Positions 26,505-35,008 of a stretch of 64,000 nt of DNA are shown here, one piece after another; the stretch's first letter is position 1, and each line of letters begins with the position of its first letter. Source of the DNA: Bacteroides coprosuis DSM 18011. Its GTDB lineage: Bacteria; Bacteroidota; Bacteroidia; Bacteroidales; Bacteroidaceae. The stretch lies in assembly GCA_000212915.1 (NCBI GenBank), contig CM001167.1:483780-547779 (forward strand), written 5' to 3'. The notes beneath the pieces are model-generated. The model was given only the letters and a program-made list of their open reading frames with translations. It was not told where the DNA came from and made no database searches. Made by a program: the position numbers and the translations under genes.

Positions 26505-27680
26505 ATGAAGAGCTTCTATTTTTCAATGTTATTTATGCTCAGTTGTTTCTTTATGACTAGTTGTACCCCTACTAGTGATCAAGTAAATATTACTATTTCC
26601 AATAATCTAGATTTCGATAGAACAGAGGAATTAGTTGAAATTCCAGTATTACAACTTCAAAACTATATGAAGTGGCGTAATGAAGTAGGTTTAGTCATTA
26701 CTGATGATCAAGGAGTTGTTTATCCTTCTCAGATCACATATAATGGTTTGCTGATATTCCAACCGAATTTAAAGGCTAATTCTAGTCGTCAATTTATTAT
26801 TAAAACTGGAGAGAAGAGAACCTTTGCTTCTCAAGTTGAAGGAAAGTTTAGACCAGAAAGAAAAGGTGATTTTTCTTGGGAAAACAATAGAGTGGGTTTC
26901 CGTTTTTATGGAAAAGAATTAATTCAAAATGATGGTCCAAGTAATGGTTTAGATATTTTCTTAAAACGCACAGATAGCCTAGTATTAGATAAATGGTATT
27001 ATGAAGATATCAATAAGATTTCTTCTTATCATAAAGATACAGGTGAAGGCTGTGATCCTTATAATGTTGGTAGATCTCTAGGTGCTGGAGCTAATGGACT
27101 GTTTGTAAATGATTCTTTGTTCCTTAATGAGAATTATGATAGCTATGAGATATTAGATGAAGGACCTCTTAGAGTTACTTTCCTTTTAAAATACCCATTC
27201 ATAGAAGTAGGTGAAGAAAATATATCAGATGTAAAGCGTATTAGCTTAGATGTTAATAGTCAGCTTACTCGCATAGAACAAACTTATCAACCAGATAAAG
27301 ATCAGCAGATGGCTGTTGGTTTTGTTAAAAGACTAGATACTAAAGATTCTACAGTAGTGGATTACGAAAATAATTTCCTTCTGTATGAAGAGCCAGAAGA
27401 TGAAGAAAATGGAATCATTTATTTAGGTGCTATTATTCCTGCTGGTATTGATTCAGTTTTGGTTAATACTTATGATTATACTAACCCTATTCGTGAGAAA
27501 ACGAATACATTTTCCAATACAATAGCTTTGACTAAGATACATCCAACATATGCTACGATTTATTACACTGGTTTCGGTTGGAGTAAATACGGTTTTAGAA
27601 GTCTTGATAGTTTTCGTAAATACTTGAAAGAGTATTCAGTGTCACTTAAAAACCCATTTGAAATAACATTCCATAAATAA
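26505..27680 (+). CDS. DUF4861 family lipoprotein
   Basis: This 391-residue protein has a signal peptide and lipobox (FMTSC, Cys20). The rest matches the pattern of DUF4861 proteins of Bacteroidota: beta-rich, with the segments YYEDINKISSYHKDTGEGCD, PYNVGRSLGAGANGLF and, near the end, YTGFGWSKYGF. These families often sit near polysaccharide-degrading genes and may act on sugars at the cell surface. Here no such genes are adjacent, so the role is open. It has its own promoter and terminator. Confidence 0.75.
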   Translation: MKSFYFSMLFMLSCFFMTSCTPTSDQVNITISNNLDFDRTEELVEIPVLQLQNYMKWRNEVGLVITDDQGVVYPSQITYNGLLIFQPNLKANSSRQFIIKTGEKRTFASQVEGKFRPERKGDFSWENNRVGFRFYGKELIQNDGPSNGLDIFLKRTDSLVLDKWYYEDINKISSYHKDTGEGCDPYNVGRSLGAGANGLFVNDSLFLNENYDSYEILDEGPLRVTFLLKYPFIEVGEENISDVKRISLDVNSQLTRIEQTYQPDKDQQMAVGFVKRLDTKDSTVVDYENNFLLYEEPEDEENGIIYLGAIIPAGIDSVLVNTYDYTNPIREKTNTFSNTIALTKIHPTYATIYYTGFGWSKYGFRSLDSFRKYLKEYSVSLKNPFEITFHK

Positions 27681-27698
27681 GTTATATAGTGAAAATAA

Positions 27699-27729
27699 AA
27701 AAGCCTCAAGAATTCTTGAGGCTTTTTTT
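27699..27729. terminator. Terminator between the DUF4861 gene and frdB
   Basis: A 28-bp perfect palindrome with half-site AAAAGCCTCAAGAA, with T runs on both strands. It ends two convergent units. Confidence 0.87.
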
Positions 27730-27746
27730 GTGTCTATATTGAAAAA

Positions 27747-28502
27747 TTAGTCTTTCAATTTAGCTTTTATAAATTCTCTATTTAGACGAGCAATATTGCT
27801 GATAGAGATTCCTTTAGGACACTCTGCTTCACAAGCACGGGTGTTTGTACAGTTACCAAATCCTAGTTCATCCATTTTAGCTACCATAGCCTTAACACGT
27901 CTTGCTGCTTCAGCTTTACCTTGTGGTAACAAGTTTAGTTGGCTAACTTTTGCTGAAACGAAAAGCATTGCTGAACCATTTTTACAAGCTGCTACGCATG
28001 ATCCACAACCAATACATGATGCTGCATCCATAGATTTTTCAGCGATGTCTTTTGGTATCAATATTGCATTAGCATCTTGAGGTGCACCTGTATTAACACT
28101 TACATAACCTCCTGCTTGAATGATCTTGTCATAAGAACTACGATCAACCATAAGGTCTCTAATTACAGGGAAACCAGCCGAACGCCATGGTTCAATAGTT
28201 ATAGTATCGCCATCATTGAAACGGCGCATGTAAACTTGGCAAGTAGTAGCTCTTGTACCAGGTCCATGGGGGTGACCATTGATGTATAAAGAACACATAC
28301 CGCAAATACCTTCACGACAGTCGTGGTCAAACACTATAGGCTCTTTTCCATCATTGATTAACTGCTCGTTTAAAATATCAAGCATTTCAAGAAGAGACAC
28401 TGACTGGTGAATATCTTTCATTTGGAATGTTTCGAAAGCACCTTTAGTCTTAGGTCCTTTTTGACGCCAAACTTTTAGTGTAAAACTTATATTTTTATCC
28501 AT
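27747..28502 (-). CDS. frdB: Fumarate reductase/succinate dehydrogenase iron-sulfur subunit
   Basis: This 251-residue subunit carries electrons between heme/quinone and FAD. The [2Fe-2S] ligands are C62, C67, C70 ([10 protein letters not shown]) and C88 (ATTCQV). The [4Fe-4S]/[3Fe-4S] ligands are in [14 protein letters not shown] and [15 protein letters not shown]. It is the last gene of the frdCAB operon. In Bacteroidales this enzyme reduces fumarate with menaquinol; the succinate dehydrogenase direction is chemically possible. Confidence 0.95.
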   Translation of the reverse strand: MDKNISFTLKVWRQKGPKTKGAFETFQMKDIHQSVSLLEMLDILNEQLINDGKEPIVFDHDCREGICGMCSLYINGHPHGPGTRATTCQVYMRRFNDGDTITIEPWRSAGFPVIRDLMVDRSSYDKIIQAGGYVSVNTGAPQDANAILIPKDIAEKSMDAASCIGCGSCVAACKNGSAMLFVSAKVSQLNLLPQGKAEAARRVKAMVAKMDELGFGNCTNTRACEAECPKGISISNIARLNREFIKAKLKD

Positions 28503-28534
28503 TGTAAGAATTTCTTTTTTTGATTAAACTAAAA

Positions 28535-30478
28535 TTATGACTTGTAGTTACGTGTTTGAACTTTAGTTTCTTCGTACACTAAGTCTTCTTTAATAAGTTC
28601 TGGGTCTGTATCTTCACCAGTGTATTTCCAACAACCAACGAAGAAGAATTTATCATCATGGCGAAGAGCTTCTCCTTCTTCTGTTTGGTGTTCTTCTCTG
28701 AAGTGGCCACCACATGATTCCTCACGCATAAGAGCATCATGAGCCATAAGTAAACCAACATCAATGAAATCTGCTACACGTAAAGCTTTTTCAAGTTCTA
28801 CGTTTAGTTCATTAACTCCACCAGGGATACGAACGTTTGCCCAGAATTCTTTTTTCACCTCTTTTAATCTTACAAGAGCTGTTTTAAGAGATTCTGCAGT
28901 ACGACCCATTCCAACGAAGTCCCACATAATAAGACCTAATTCTTTGTGCAGAGAGTCTACAGAACGTTTTCCATTAATAGATTTTAGTTTTTCAATTTTA
29001 TCTTTTACTGCTTTTTCTGCATTTGCAAATTCTGGAAGATCTGTAGAGAATCTTGGTACCTGAATTTGGTCAGAAAGGTAGTTTTGAATTGTATAAGGAA
29101 GAACAAAATAACCATCTGCAAGACCTTGCATTAGAGCAGAAGCTCCTAGACGGTTAGCACCGTGGTCTGAGAAGTTAGCTTCTCCAATAACGAATAAGCC
29201 AGGGATATTACTCATTAATTCGTAATCTACCCAAAGTCCACCCATTGTGTAGTGGATAGCTGGGAATATCATCATAGGAGAAGTATATGGATCTGTATTC
29301 TTAATTTCTTCATACATATCGAATAGGTTACCATATCTGTCAGCAACAACATCTTTACCAAGACGATCGATAGCATATTTGAAATCAAGGAATACTGCAA
29401 GTCCAGTATTATTCACACCGAAACCAGCATCACAACGTTCCTTAGCAGCACGAGAAGCTACATCACGAGGAACAAGGTTCCCGAATGCAGGGTATCTACG
29501 TTCTAGATAGAAGTCACGATCTTCGTCAGGAATATCATTTGGGTGTTTTGTTCCAGCTTGAAGAGCCTTAGCGTCTTCTAGTTTTTTAGGAACCCAAATA
29601 CGTCCATCATTACGAAGTGATTCAGACATCAATGTTAATTTAGACTGTTTGTCACCATTAACTGGAATACATGTTGGGTGGATTTGAGCATAACAAGGGT
29701 TAGCAAAAAGAGCACCTTTTTTGTAACATTGGATGGCTGCTGAGCCGTTTGATGACATTGCGTTAGTTGATAGGAAGAATGCGTTACCATAGCCTCCTGT
29801 ACCAATAACGACTGCGTGAGCAGAGAAACGTTCTATTTCACCAGTAACAAGGTTACGTGAGATAATACCACGAGCACGGCCATCAATCATTACAAGGTCG
29901 AGCATATCGTGACGTGTATAAAGTTCAACTGTTCCTAGATGTACTTGACGCATTAAAGCAGAATAAGCACCTAAAAGTAATTGTTGTCCAGTTTGACCAC
30001 GTGCATAGAATGTACGAGATACTTGAGCGCCACCGAAAGAACGATTAGCAAGTGTACCACCATATTCACGAGCGAAAGGAATACCTTGAGCAACACATTG
30101 GTCAATGATGGCGTTAGATACTTCGGCTAGACGATATACGTTTGATTCTCTAGCACGGTAGTCACCCCCCTTAATTGTATCATAAAATAAACGGTATACT
30201 GAGTCACCGTCATTTGTATAGTTTTTAGCAGCGTTGATACCACCTTGTGCTGCAATTGAGTGTGCACGACGAGGTGAGTCTTGAATACAAAAGTTCTTTA
30301 CATGAAAGCCCATTTCTCCAAGAGAAGCTGCAGCTGAAGCTCCAGCTAAACCTGTACCAACAATGATAATGTCAAGACGACGCTTGTTTGCAGGATTCAC
30401 CAACTTCTGGTGATTCTTGTAATTATGCCATTTTTCAGCTAATGGTCCTGCAGGTATTTTAGAATTTAACTTAGTCAT
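28535..30478 (-). CDS. frdA: Fumarate reductase/succinate dehydrogenase flavoprotein subunit
   Basis: This 647-residue catalytic subunit has an N-terminal FAD-binding Rossmann motif ([18 protein letters not shown]) and the FAD-linking region [15 protein letters not shown] near residues 72-86. Later come [12 protein letters not shown], the catalytic block HPTCIP, and the Arg-bearing [16 protein letters not shown]. The length, somewhat above that of the proteobacterial enzyme, is that of the Bacteroidota/epsilon (B-type) clade. It lies between frdC and frdB on one transcript. Confidence 0.95.
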   Translation of the reverse strand: MTKLNSKIPAGPLAEKWHNYKNHQKLVNPANKRRLDIIIVGTGLAGASAAASLGEMGFHVKNFCIQDSPRRAHSIAAQGGINAAKNYTNDGDSVYRLFYDTIKGGDYRARESNVYRLAEVSNAIIDQCVAQGIPFAREYGGTLANRSFGGAQVSRTFYARGQTGQQLLLGAYSALMRQVHLGTVELYTRHDMLDLVMIDGRARGIISRNLVTGEIERFSAHAVVIGTGGYGNAFFLSTNAMSSNGSAAIQCYKKGALFANPCYAQIHPTCIPVNGDKQSKLTLMSESLRNDGRIWVPKKLEDAKALQAGTKHPNDIPDEDRDFYLERRYPAFGNLVPRDVASRAAKERCDAGFGVNNTGLAVFLDFKYAIDRLGKDVVADRYGNLFDMYEEIKNTDPYTSPMMIFPAIHYTMGGLWVDYELMSNIPGLFVIGEANFSDHGANRLGASALMQGLADGYFVLPYTIQNYLSDQIQVPRFSTDLPEFANAEKAVKDKIEKLKSINGKRSVDSLHKELGLIMWDFVGMGRTAESLKTALVRLKEVKKEFWANVRIPGGVNELNVELEKALRVADFIDVGLLMAHDALMREESCGGHFREEHQTEEGEALRHDDKFFFVGCWKYTGEDTDPELIKEDLVYEETKVQTRNYKS

Positions 30479-30538
30479 AATGCAATTTAGAATTTTAATG
30501 CTTGTTATAAAATACTTTATTATGGTTTATAGCTATAA

Positions 30539-31246
30539 TTATAAGCTACCGACGTAGAACCAAACAACTACAAATAAGAAACATACTACAATGATTGTAG
30601 AGTAAATGTTTGAGATTGTTTTCCATCGATTAATCCATAGATCATTGCTCCAACCAATAGTTTGGATAGCACTCCAAAAACCATGAGTTAGGTGGAACCA
30701 TAAAGCTACTAACCATACAACATAAAGTGCTGTGTAAATAGGATTTGCGAAAGCCAATTTAATAAATTGGTATCCATCATAAACAGCAACATTACCTATT
30801 GCTGTTACAGCAGTCTCATGACCTAAAATTTCTTGAAATTGCATATTGTACCAGAAATTGAATAGGTGCAAACCTAAACCAATAACGACAATAAGACCTA
30901 AAACGAACATGTTTTGTGATGCCCATTTCACAGTTTCTCTTCTTTCTACAACATCATATCTTTCATTACCACGAGCTTTACGGTTTTGGATTGTTAACCA
31001 TATTGCATAAATGATGTGAATGATAAATAATGCAGCAAGACCTAGTGTTCCTACAAGTGCGTACCAGTTTGCTCCTAAAAAGTGGCAAATTTGGTTGTAA
31101 CCATTATTCAATGGATCTGTGTAGTCTGGGTTCGAGAATACTGCAACAAGGTTCATCCCCATGTGAAACGTTAAAAATAGGACAAGGGCGATACCAGTAA
31201 CACTCATCACCACTTTCCTACCTATAGATGAATTCTTTAACCACAT
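30539..31246 (-). CDS. frdC: Succinate dehydrogenase/fumarate reductase cytochrome b subunit
   Basis: This 235-residue membrane anchor has five hydrophobic segments (about residues 12-36, 58-82, 108-130, 160-182, 207-232). Histidines suitable for the two b hemes sit in FHMGMN, the LFIIHIIYAIW helix, LGLHLFNFWY and LWFHLTHGFW. It is the single-subunit, di-heme type B anchor. First gene of the frdCAB operon, with a promoter having both boxes upstream. Confidence 0.92.
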   Translation of the reverse strand: MWLKNSSIGRKVVMSVTGIALVLFLTFHMGMNLVAVFSNPDYTDPLNNGYNQICHFLGANWYALVGTLGLAALFIIHIIYAIWLTIQNRKARGNERYDVVERRETVKWASQNMFVLGLIVVIGLGLHLFNFWYNMQFQEILGHETAVTAIGNVAVYDGYQFIKLAFANPIYTALYVVWLVALWFHLTHGFWSAIQTIGWSNDLWINRWKTISNIYSTIIVVCFLFVVVWFYVGSL

Positions 31247-31316
31247 AAATGATTGATTTTAAAATTATTTAATTGTTTGAACTATAAATGTCAGTTAATT
31301 TTAGATTATATAAATG

Positions 31317-31347
31317 CAAAAATAGATGAAAACATCGATTATACAAA
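31317..31347 (-). promoter_or_regulatory. Promoter of the frdCAB operon (-33 and -7 boxes)
   Basis: On the minus strand TTTG (31347-31344), 19 bases, then TATTTTTG (31324-31317). This matches the Bacteroidota consensus and predicts a leader of about 64 bases before the frdC ATG. Confidence 0.75.
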
Positions 31348-31484
31348 AACAATTAAAGAATTCTTTCTTTAATCGACTGCCTCTTAGTTAATAGGCAATT
31401 ACAATGCAATTTAATCAATACTCAATATAGCAATTAATTTTAATATTTGTTGAGCTCTATTTGTGAATATTTAATAAAAAACGT

Positions 31485-31509
31485 TTGCCTACTAAGGTAA
31501 GCAAACGTT
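31485..31509 (-). terminator. Terminator after the small outer-membrane barrel gene
   Basis: AACGTTTGC (31490-31498) pairs with GCAAACGTT (31501-31509) or, with one mismatch, through a longer stem. On the minus strand a T run follows (31489-31485). Confidence 0.75.
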
Positions 31510-31538
31510 CTGTATATTAATAAGTTTAAGTTGAGTTT

Positions 31539-32024
31539 TTAAAACTTATATGCTGCTCCAAATGTAAATACAGCTTGATCAAAATCCTTTATAGCTTGAT
31601 ATTTGATATCTAAGTTAACAACAAAGTTGTTGCTTAAAAAATATTCAGCTCCTAAACCTACGTTCGCTCCAAACTTATTACTGGTTTCTGACCCCACACC
31701 TTCTATTTTTAAATCTTGTTTCCAGCTAGTATAAGTGATACCTGCTAGAGGATAAACATTAAATTTACTTGTAAGATGGAAGAGATAGTGAGCATTTAGG
31801 TTTAAATCCCACATACTTAACCCGTCTTTTTTCATATAAAAGTTAAGTGACGGCTCTAATCGGATATCGTCAAGAATATTATATTGGAACTTTGCTCCAA
31901 TACCGACATTCTCAATTTCTGTACCATATCCTACATTTACACCTAAAGATTTAGCTCCTTTTTGAGCAAAACTAGTTCCAATGCCTAGCATTAAAACACA
32001 AACTAATACCATTAATTTCTTCAT
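31539..32024 (-). CDS. Small outer-membrane beta-barrel protein (OmpX/porin-like)
   Basis: This 161-residue protein has a signal peptide cut after SFAQ and about eight amphipathic strands (for example KSLGVNVGYGTEIENVGIGAKFQYN and AVFTFGAAYKF). It ends in Phe, as BAM substrates do. It resembles OmpX-size barrels of the OMP_b-brl family. Function is unknown. A 7-bp inverted repeat, GAGATGT (32073-32079) and ACATCTC (32089-32095), lies in its upstream region. The ISL3 element inserted 170 bases upstream of its start codon. Confidence 0.75.
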   Translation of the reverse strand: MKKLMVLVCVLMLGIGTSFAQKGAKSLGVNVGYGTEIENVGIGAKFQYNILDDIRLEPSLNFYMKKDGLSMWDLNLNAHYLFHLTSKFNVYPLAGITYTSWKQDLKIEGVGSETSNKFGANVGLGAEYFLSNNFVVNLDIKYQAIKDFDQAVFTFGAAYKF

Positions 32025-32275
32025 TTTTCTTAAGTTTTAGTGTTACTATATGATAAAACAATGAAAAGTGTGGAGATGTTTACTTCTTACATCTCAAGTG
32101 GCAATAATATATAGTGTAGAAAAAATAGTTATGTTGAGAATGTGTGTCGCTTAGACTTGGTTGAGGAGAGGAATATTAATGAATACTTGTACTATGATTT
32201 TCTGGGGTCAGTCCGTATTCTTGGGGATTTAACAATTAGCTCTTATCTATCTTCACTTATAAATATTACTTTTGC

Positions 32276-32638
32276 TTGATGAAAAAGAAAGCAATCGATT
32301 ATAAGGATATATTGTCCATGTTCCTTCCCAAAGGCATGCTTGACTATTTTGATTTTACCGACTATTCAGACATGGGTGATTATTATATATTCTCTCTTGA
32401 AGAGAAAAATAGTATACCAGACGAATATTCAAGTCTTCCACTAGTTTCCAAAGGTTTTTATCCAACAATAACAGTTACAGATTTTCCTGTTCGTGACCGC
32501 ACTGTATACTTAAAAATTAAACGCCGCAGATGGGAGGATAAGCAAACTGGTAAGACATACAGCAGGGACTGGCAATTGGTTGCAGACGGGACTAGGATAA
32601 CAGCCGAGTTCGGTTCTTTTTTAAAAGAGTTACATTGA
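32276..32638 (+). CDS. ISAon1-type transposase, N-terminal region protein
   Basis: This 120-residue protein is the first of the two reading frames of the ISL3-family element. A basic segment (LKIKRRRWEDKQTGKTYSRDW, near residues 82-102) likely binds DNA. In ISAon1-like elements this part precedes the catalytic domain. It ends at FLKELH, where the catalytic frame is already open in the +1 frame (from 32625), so the two may be joined by frameshifting. Confidence 0.8.
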   Translation: MMKKKAIDYKDILSMFLPKGMLDYFDFTDYSDMGDYYIFSLEEKNSIPDEYSSLPLVSKGFYPTITVTDFPVRDRTVYLKIKRRRWEDKQTGKTYSRDWQLVADGTRITAEFGSFLKELH

Positions 32639-32768
32639 CAATCATGAAGTTAGTATAAAAGTAGTAGCCGACTTTTGCCATCTAAAGTCAAAGACACTTA
32701 ACGATTACTACAAGGAACATCTAAGTGGTTATCGTTCTTGGAATCAGCTCTCTCATGCTGATCAGTAC

Positions 32769-33617
32769 ATGTATTTCAAAGACAATTTAGGTGAGAACAT
32801 ATCGATTGACGAAACAGCCCTGAGCAACGGAGAGTTATACACCATTGTAACGGGTAAGGCTGGTCATGGTAAGCATGGCACGATTATAGCTATGATAAAG
32901 GGAACAAAGGCTGACGACGTATGCAGGCATCTGATGAAGTTGCCAGAAGGAAAACGCAGGATGGTCAAGAATGTTACACTCGACATGGCCGGAAGTATGA
33001 GACAGATAGCTAAGAGATGCTTTCCTTGTGCTACACAGATCATAGACCGTTTTCATGTACAAAAGCTGATGCAGGATGCATTGCAGGAGCTGCGCGTGCA
33101 ATATCGTTGGCAAGCTATTGAGCAGGAGAACTCAAATATAAAAAGAGCAAGGAAAGAAAAGAAAAAATATATACCTCCATGTTTTGATAATGGAGATACC
33201 ATAAGACAGCTTCTTGTGCGCAGCAGATATCTACTATTCAAGAGTCCTGATAAATGGACAGACTCCCAAAGAATAAGGGCTGAGATACTCTTTAAGCAGT
33301 TTGACGACATAAAACAATTCTATTACTTGACTCTACAACTCGGACAGATATACTCACATAACTACGATAAAAATGTTGCCAGGGTAAAGCTTGCTCTATG
33401 GTTCAACAAGGTAGAGCAGTGGAATTACCCTCAGTTCAATACGGTAATAGAAACCTTTAAAAATCACAATGATAGGATATTAAATTTCTTTGAAAACAGA
33501 CTTACCAATGCTTCAGCTGAATCTTTCAATGCCAAACTTAAATCTTTCAGAGCTACATTCAGAGGAGTAGATGATGTAAAGTTCTATCTGTATAGAGTGA
33601 TGATGCTATACGCTTAA
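32769..33617 (+). CDS. ISL3-family (ISAon1-like) DDE transposase
   Basis: From its first ATG this frame has 282 residues, with the catalytic Asp in IDETALSNGELYTI, a second in VTLDMAGSM, the IDRFHVQKL block, and the Glu in NASAESFNAKLKSF. The open frame extends upstream to 32625, and that extension (LSGYRSWNQLSHADQ) still looks like the family, so the true protein is longer and probably made by +1 frameshift or from a non-ATG start. The frame has no internal stop. Confidence 0.85.
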   Translation: MYFKDNLGENISIDETALSNGELYTIVTGKAGHGKHGTIIAMIKGTKADDVCRHLMKLPEGKRRMVKNVTLDMAGSMRQIAKRCFPCATQIIDRFHVQKLMQDALQELRVQYRWQAIEQENSNIKRARKEKKKYIPPCFDNGDTIRQLLVRSRYLLFKSPDKWTDSQRIRAEILFKQFDDIKQFYYLTLQLGQIYSHNYDKNVARVKLALWFNKVEQWNYPQFNTVIETFKNHNDRILNFFENRLTNASAESFNAKLKSFRATFRGVDDVKFYLYRVMMLYA

Positions 33618-33688
33618 TTGTTAAATCCCCAACTTTACGGACTGACCCATTTTCTGCTTGTTGTACACATCAAGAGTTATATAATAAA

Positions 33689-33718
33689 AAAGAGCAAACT
33701 AAATTAAGTTTACTCTTT
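33689..33718 (-). terminator. Terminator of the tRNA-Asn unit
   Basis: AAAGAGCAAACT and AGTTTACTCTTT form a 12-bp stem with one mismatch, followed on the minus strand by a T run to about 33685. It sits just after the downstream tRNA-Asn and only about 30 bases from the ISL3 target site. Confidence 0.78.
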
Positions 33719-33721
33719 TTG

Positions 33722-33795
33722 CTCTTCCTCTTGGACTTGAACCAAGGACCCTCTGATTAACAGTCAGATGCTCTAACCAACTGAGCTAAGGAAGA
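33722..33795 (-). tRNA. tRNA-Asn (anticodon GTT), downstream copy
   Basis: A 74-nt cloverleaf: acceptor TCTTCCT/AGGAAGA, D stem GCTC/GAGC, anticodon stem TCTGA/TCAGA around CTGTTAA (anticodon GTT, codon AAC), T arm CTTGG/CCAAG with TTCAAGT. Discriminator G; CCA is not encoded. It is identical to the copy at 33828-33901. Confidence 0.95.
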
Positions 33796-33827
33796 ATATT
33801 GAATTTATATTCTTGATTTGATAAAAG

Positions 33828-33901
33828 CTCTTCCTCTTGGACTTGAACCAAGGACCCTCTGATTAACAGTCAGATGCTCTAACCAACTGAGCTAAGGAAG
33901 A
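33828..33901 (-). tRNA. tRNA-Asn (anticodon GTT), upstream copy
   Basis: Identical in all 74 bases to the copy at 33722-33795, with a 32-base AT-rich spacer between them. The pair is a tandem duplication transcribed from one promoter (33926-33933). Confidence 0.95.
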
Positions 33902-33925
33902 GTGTTTTTTTATTCAAATGCGTTG

Positions 33926-33933
33926 CAAAAGTA
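33926..33933 (-). promoter_or_regulatory. -7 promoter box of the tRNA-Asn pair
   Basis: On the minus strand TACTTTTG lies 24 bases upstream of the first tRNA-Asn. It is divergent from the promoter of the PfkB kinase gene. Confidence 0.5.
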
Positions 33934-33956
33934 ATAGGTTTTTTTGAAATATGCAA

Positions 33957-33964
33957 TATCTTTG
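33957..33964 (+). promoter_or_regulatory. -7 promoter box of the PfkB kinase gene
   Basis: TATCTTTG ends on the G of an in-frame GTG at 33964. That GTG would lie at or before the transcription start, so the ATG at 33982 is the start. Confidence 0.6.
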
Positions 33965-33981
33965 TGAAAAAAATATCAAAA

Positions 33982-34974
33982 ATGAGTAAAATAATTGGTT
34001 TGGGAAATGCTTTGGTAGACATCTTAGTCATCTTGGAGAATGATAACCTCCTGAAAGAGATTGAATTGCCTAAAGGAAGTATGCAATTAATAACCACAGA
34101 AAAATTTATTGAATTAAAAAATATTTTATCCCGAATGGATACCTATCAAGCTACTGGTGGTTCGGCAGCTAACACAATACTAGCTCTTGCATCTCTTCAA
34201 ACCCCCGTTGGTTTTATTGGTAAAATTGGTTCAGATCATTTTGGTACATTTTTTGAACGATCATTTAAAAAAAAAGGAATTGAGACAAAGTTATTGATAG
34301 ATGAACAGCATAATTCAGGTGTTGCATCTACCTTTATTTCTCCTGATGGTGAGCGTACTTTCGGTACTTTCCTTGGTGCTGCAGCTGAATTGTCTGCTTA
34401 TGATATTCATAATGATATTTATAGTGGTTACGATATTCTATACGTAGAAGGTTATTTAGTACAAAATCATGATTTAATTCTTAAAGCTGTTAAATTAGCT
34501 AAAGAATTGGGCGTAAAAGTATGTATTGACTTAGCGAGTTATAATATTGTAGCTGAAGACCTAGAATTTTTCACTTACTTAGTAGAAAACTATGTTGATA
34601 TCGTTTTTGCTAATGAAGAAGAGGCTTTTGCCTTTTCTGGATTAAGAGATCCGAAGGAAGCCTTAGATTATATTGCAAAGAGATGCAGCATTGCGGTAGT
34701 AAAAGTGGGTGCAAATGGTTCATATGTAATGTGTGATGGGGTTTGCAAGCATGCTAAGGCTTTAAATAATAGAAGTGTATTAGATACAACTGGAGCTGGA
34801 GATTATTTTGCAGCAGGTTTCCTTTACGGATATATTAGTGGAATTAATCTTTTAAAATGTGCAGAAATTGGTTCTCTTCTTTCTGGTCATGTTATTGAAG
34901 TTGTTGGAACTTCGTTAATAGATACTGCATGGAGTAACATTTTGAAGAAGATAGATGTTATTATGCATAGATAA
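33982..34974 (+). CDS. PfkB family carbohydrate/adenosine kinase
   Basis: From ATG 33982 the protein has 330 residues. It has the N-terminal PfkB glycine block GLGNALVDILV, the TGGSAANTILALASL substrate-binding block at about residues 56-70, and the C-terminal signature DTTGAGDYFAAGF with the catalytic base D274. Adenosine and ribokinase-type enzymes share these. The closest overall pattern is adenosine kinase-like PfkB in Bacteroidota, but the sugar is not determined. An S41 protease gene follows after 34 bases. Confidence 0.85.
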   Translation: MSKIIGLGNALVDILVILENDNLLKEIELPKGSMQLITTEKFIELKNILSRMDTYQATGGSAANTILALASLQTPVGFIGKIGSDHFGTFFERSFKKKGIETKLLIDEQHNSGVASTFISPDGERTFGTFLGAAAELSAYDIHNDIYSGYDILYVEGYLVQNHDLILKAVKLAKELGVKVCIDLASYNIVAEDLEFFTYLVENYVDIVFANEEEAFAFSGLRDPKEALDYIAKRCSIAVVKVGANGSYVMCDGVCKHAKALNNRSVLDTTGAGDYFAAGFLYGYISGINLLKCAEIGSLLSGHVIEVVGTSLIDTAWSNILKKIDVIMHR

Positions 34975-35008
34975 AAACTAGAGTTTATGTAAACCAAAAA
35001 TATTTTTT

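Larger units (their letters stand above)
32197..33656 (+). mobile_element. ISL3-family insertion sequence (ISAon1-like) with 8-bp target duplication
   Basis: The element spans 32205-33648 (1444 bp). The ends are inverted repeats, GGGTCAGTCCGTA then after a short mismatch TTGGGGATTTAACAATTA, seen at 32205-32238 and again reversed at the right end. ATTTTCTG occurs at both outer edges (32197-32204 and 33649-33656), an 8-bp duplication as expected for ISL3. Inside are two ORFs, the N-terminal region protein and the DDE transposase. Intact ends, an exact duplication and open transposase frames suggest a recent, possibly active insertion. Confidence 0.9.
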
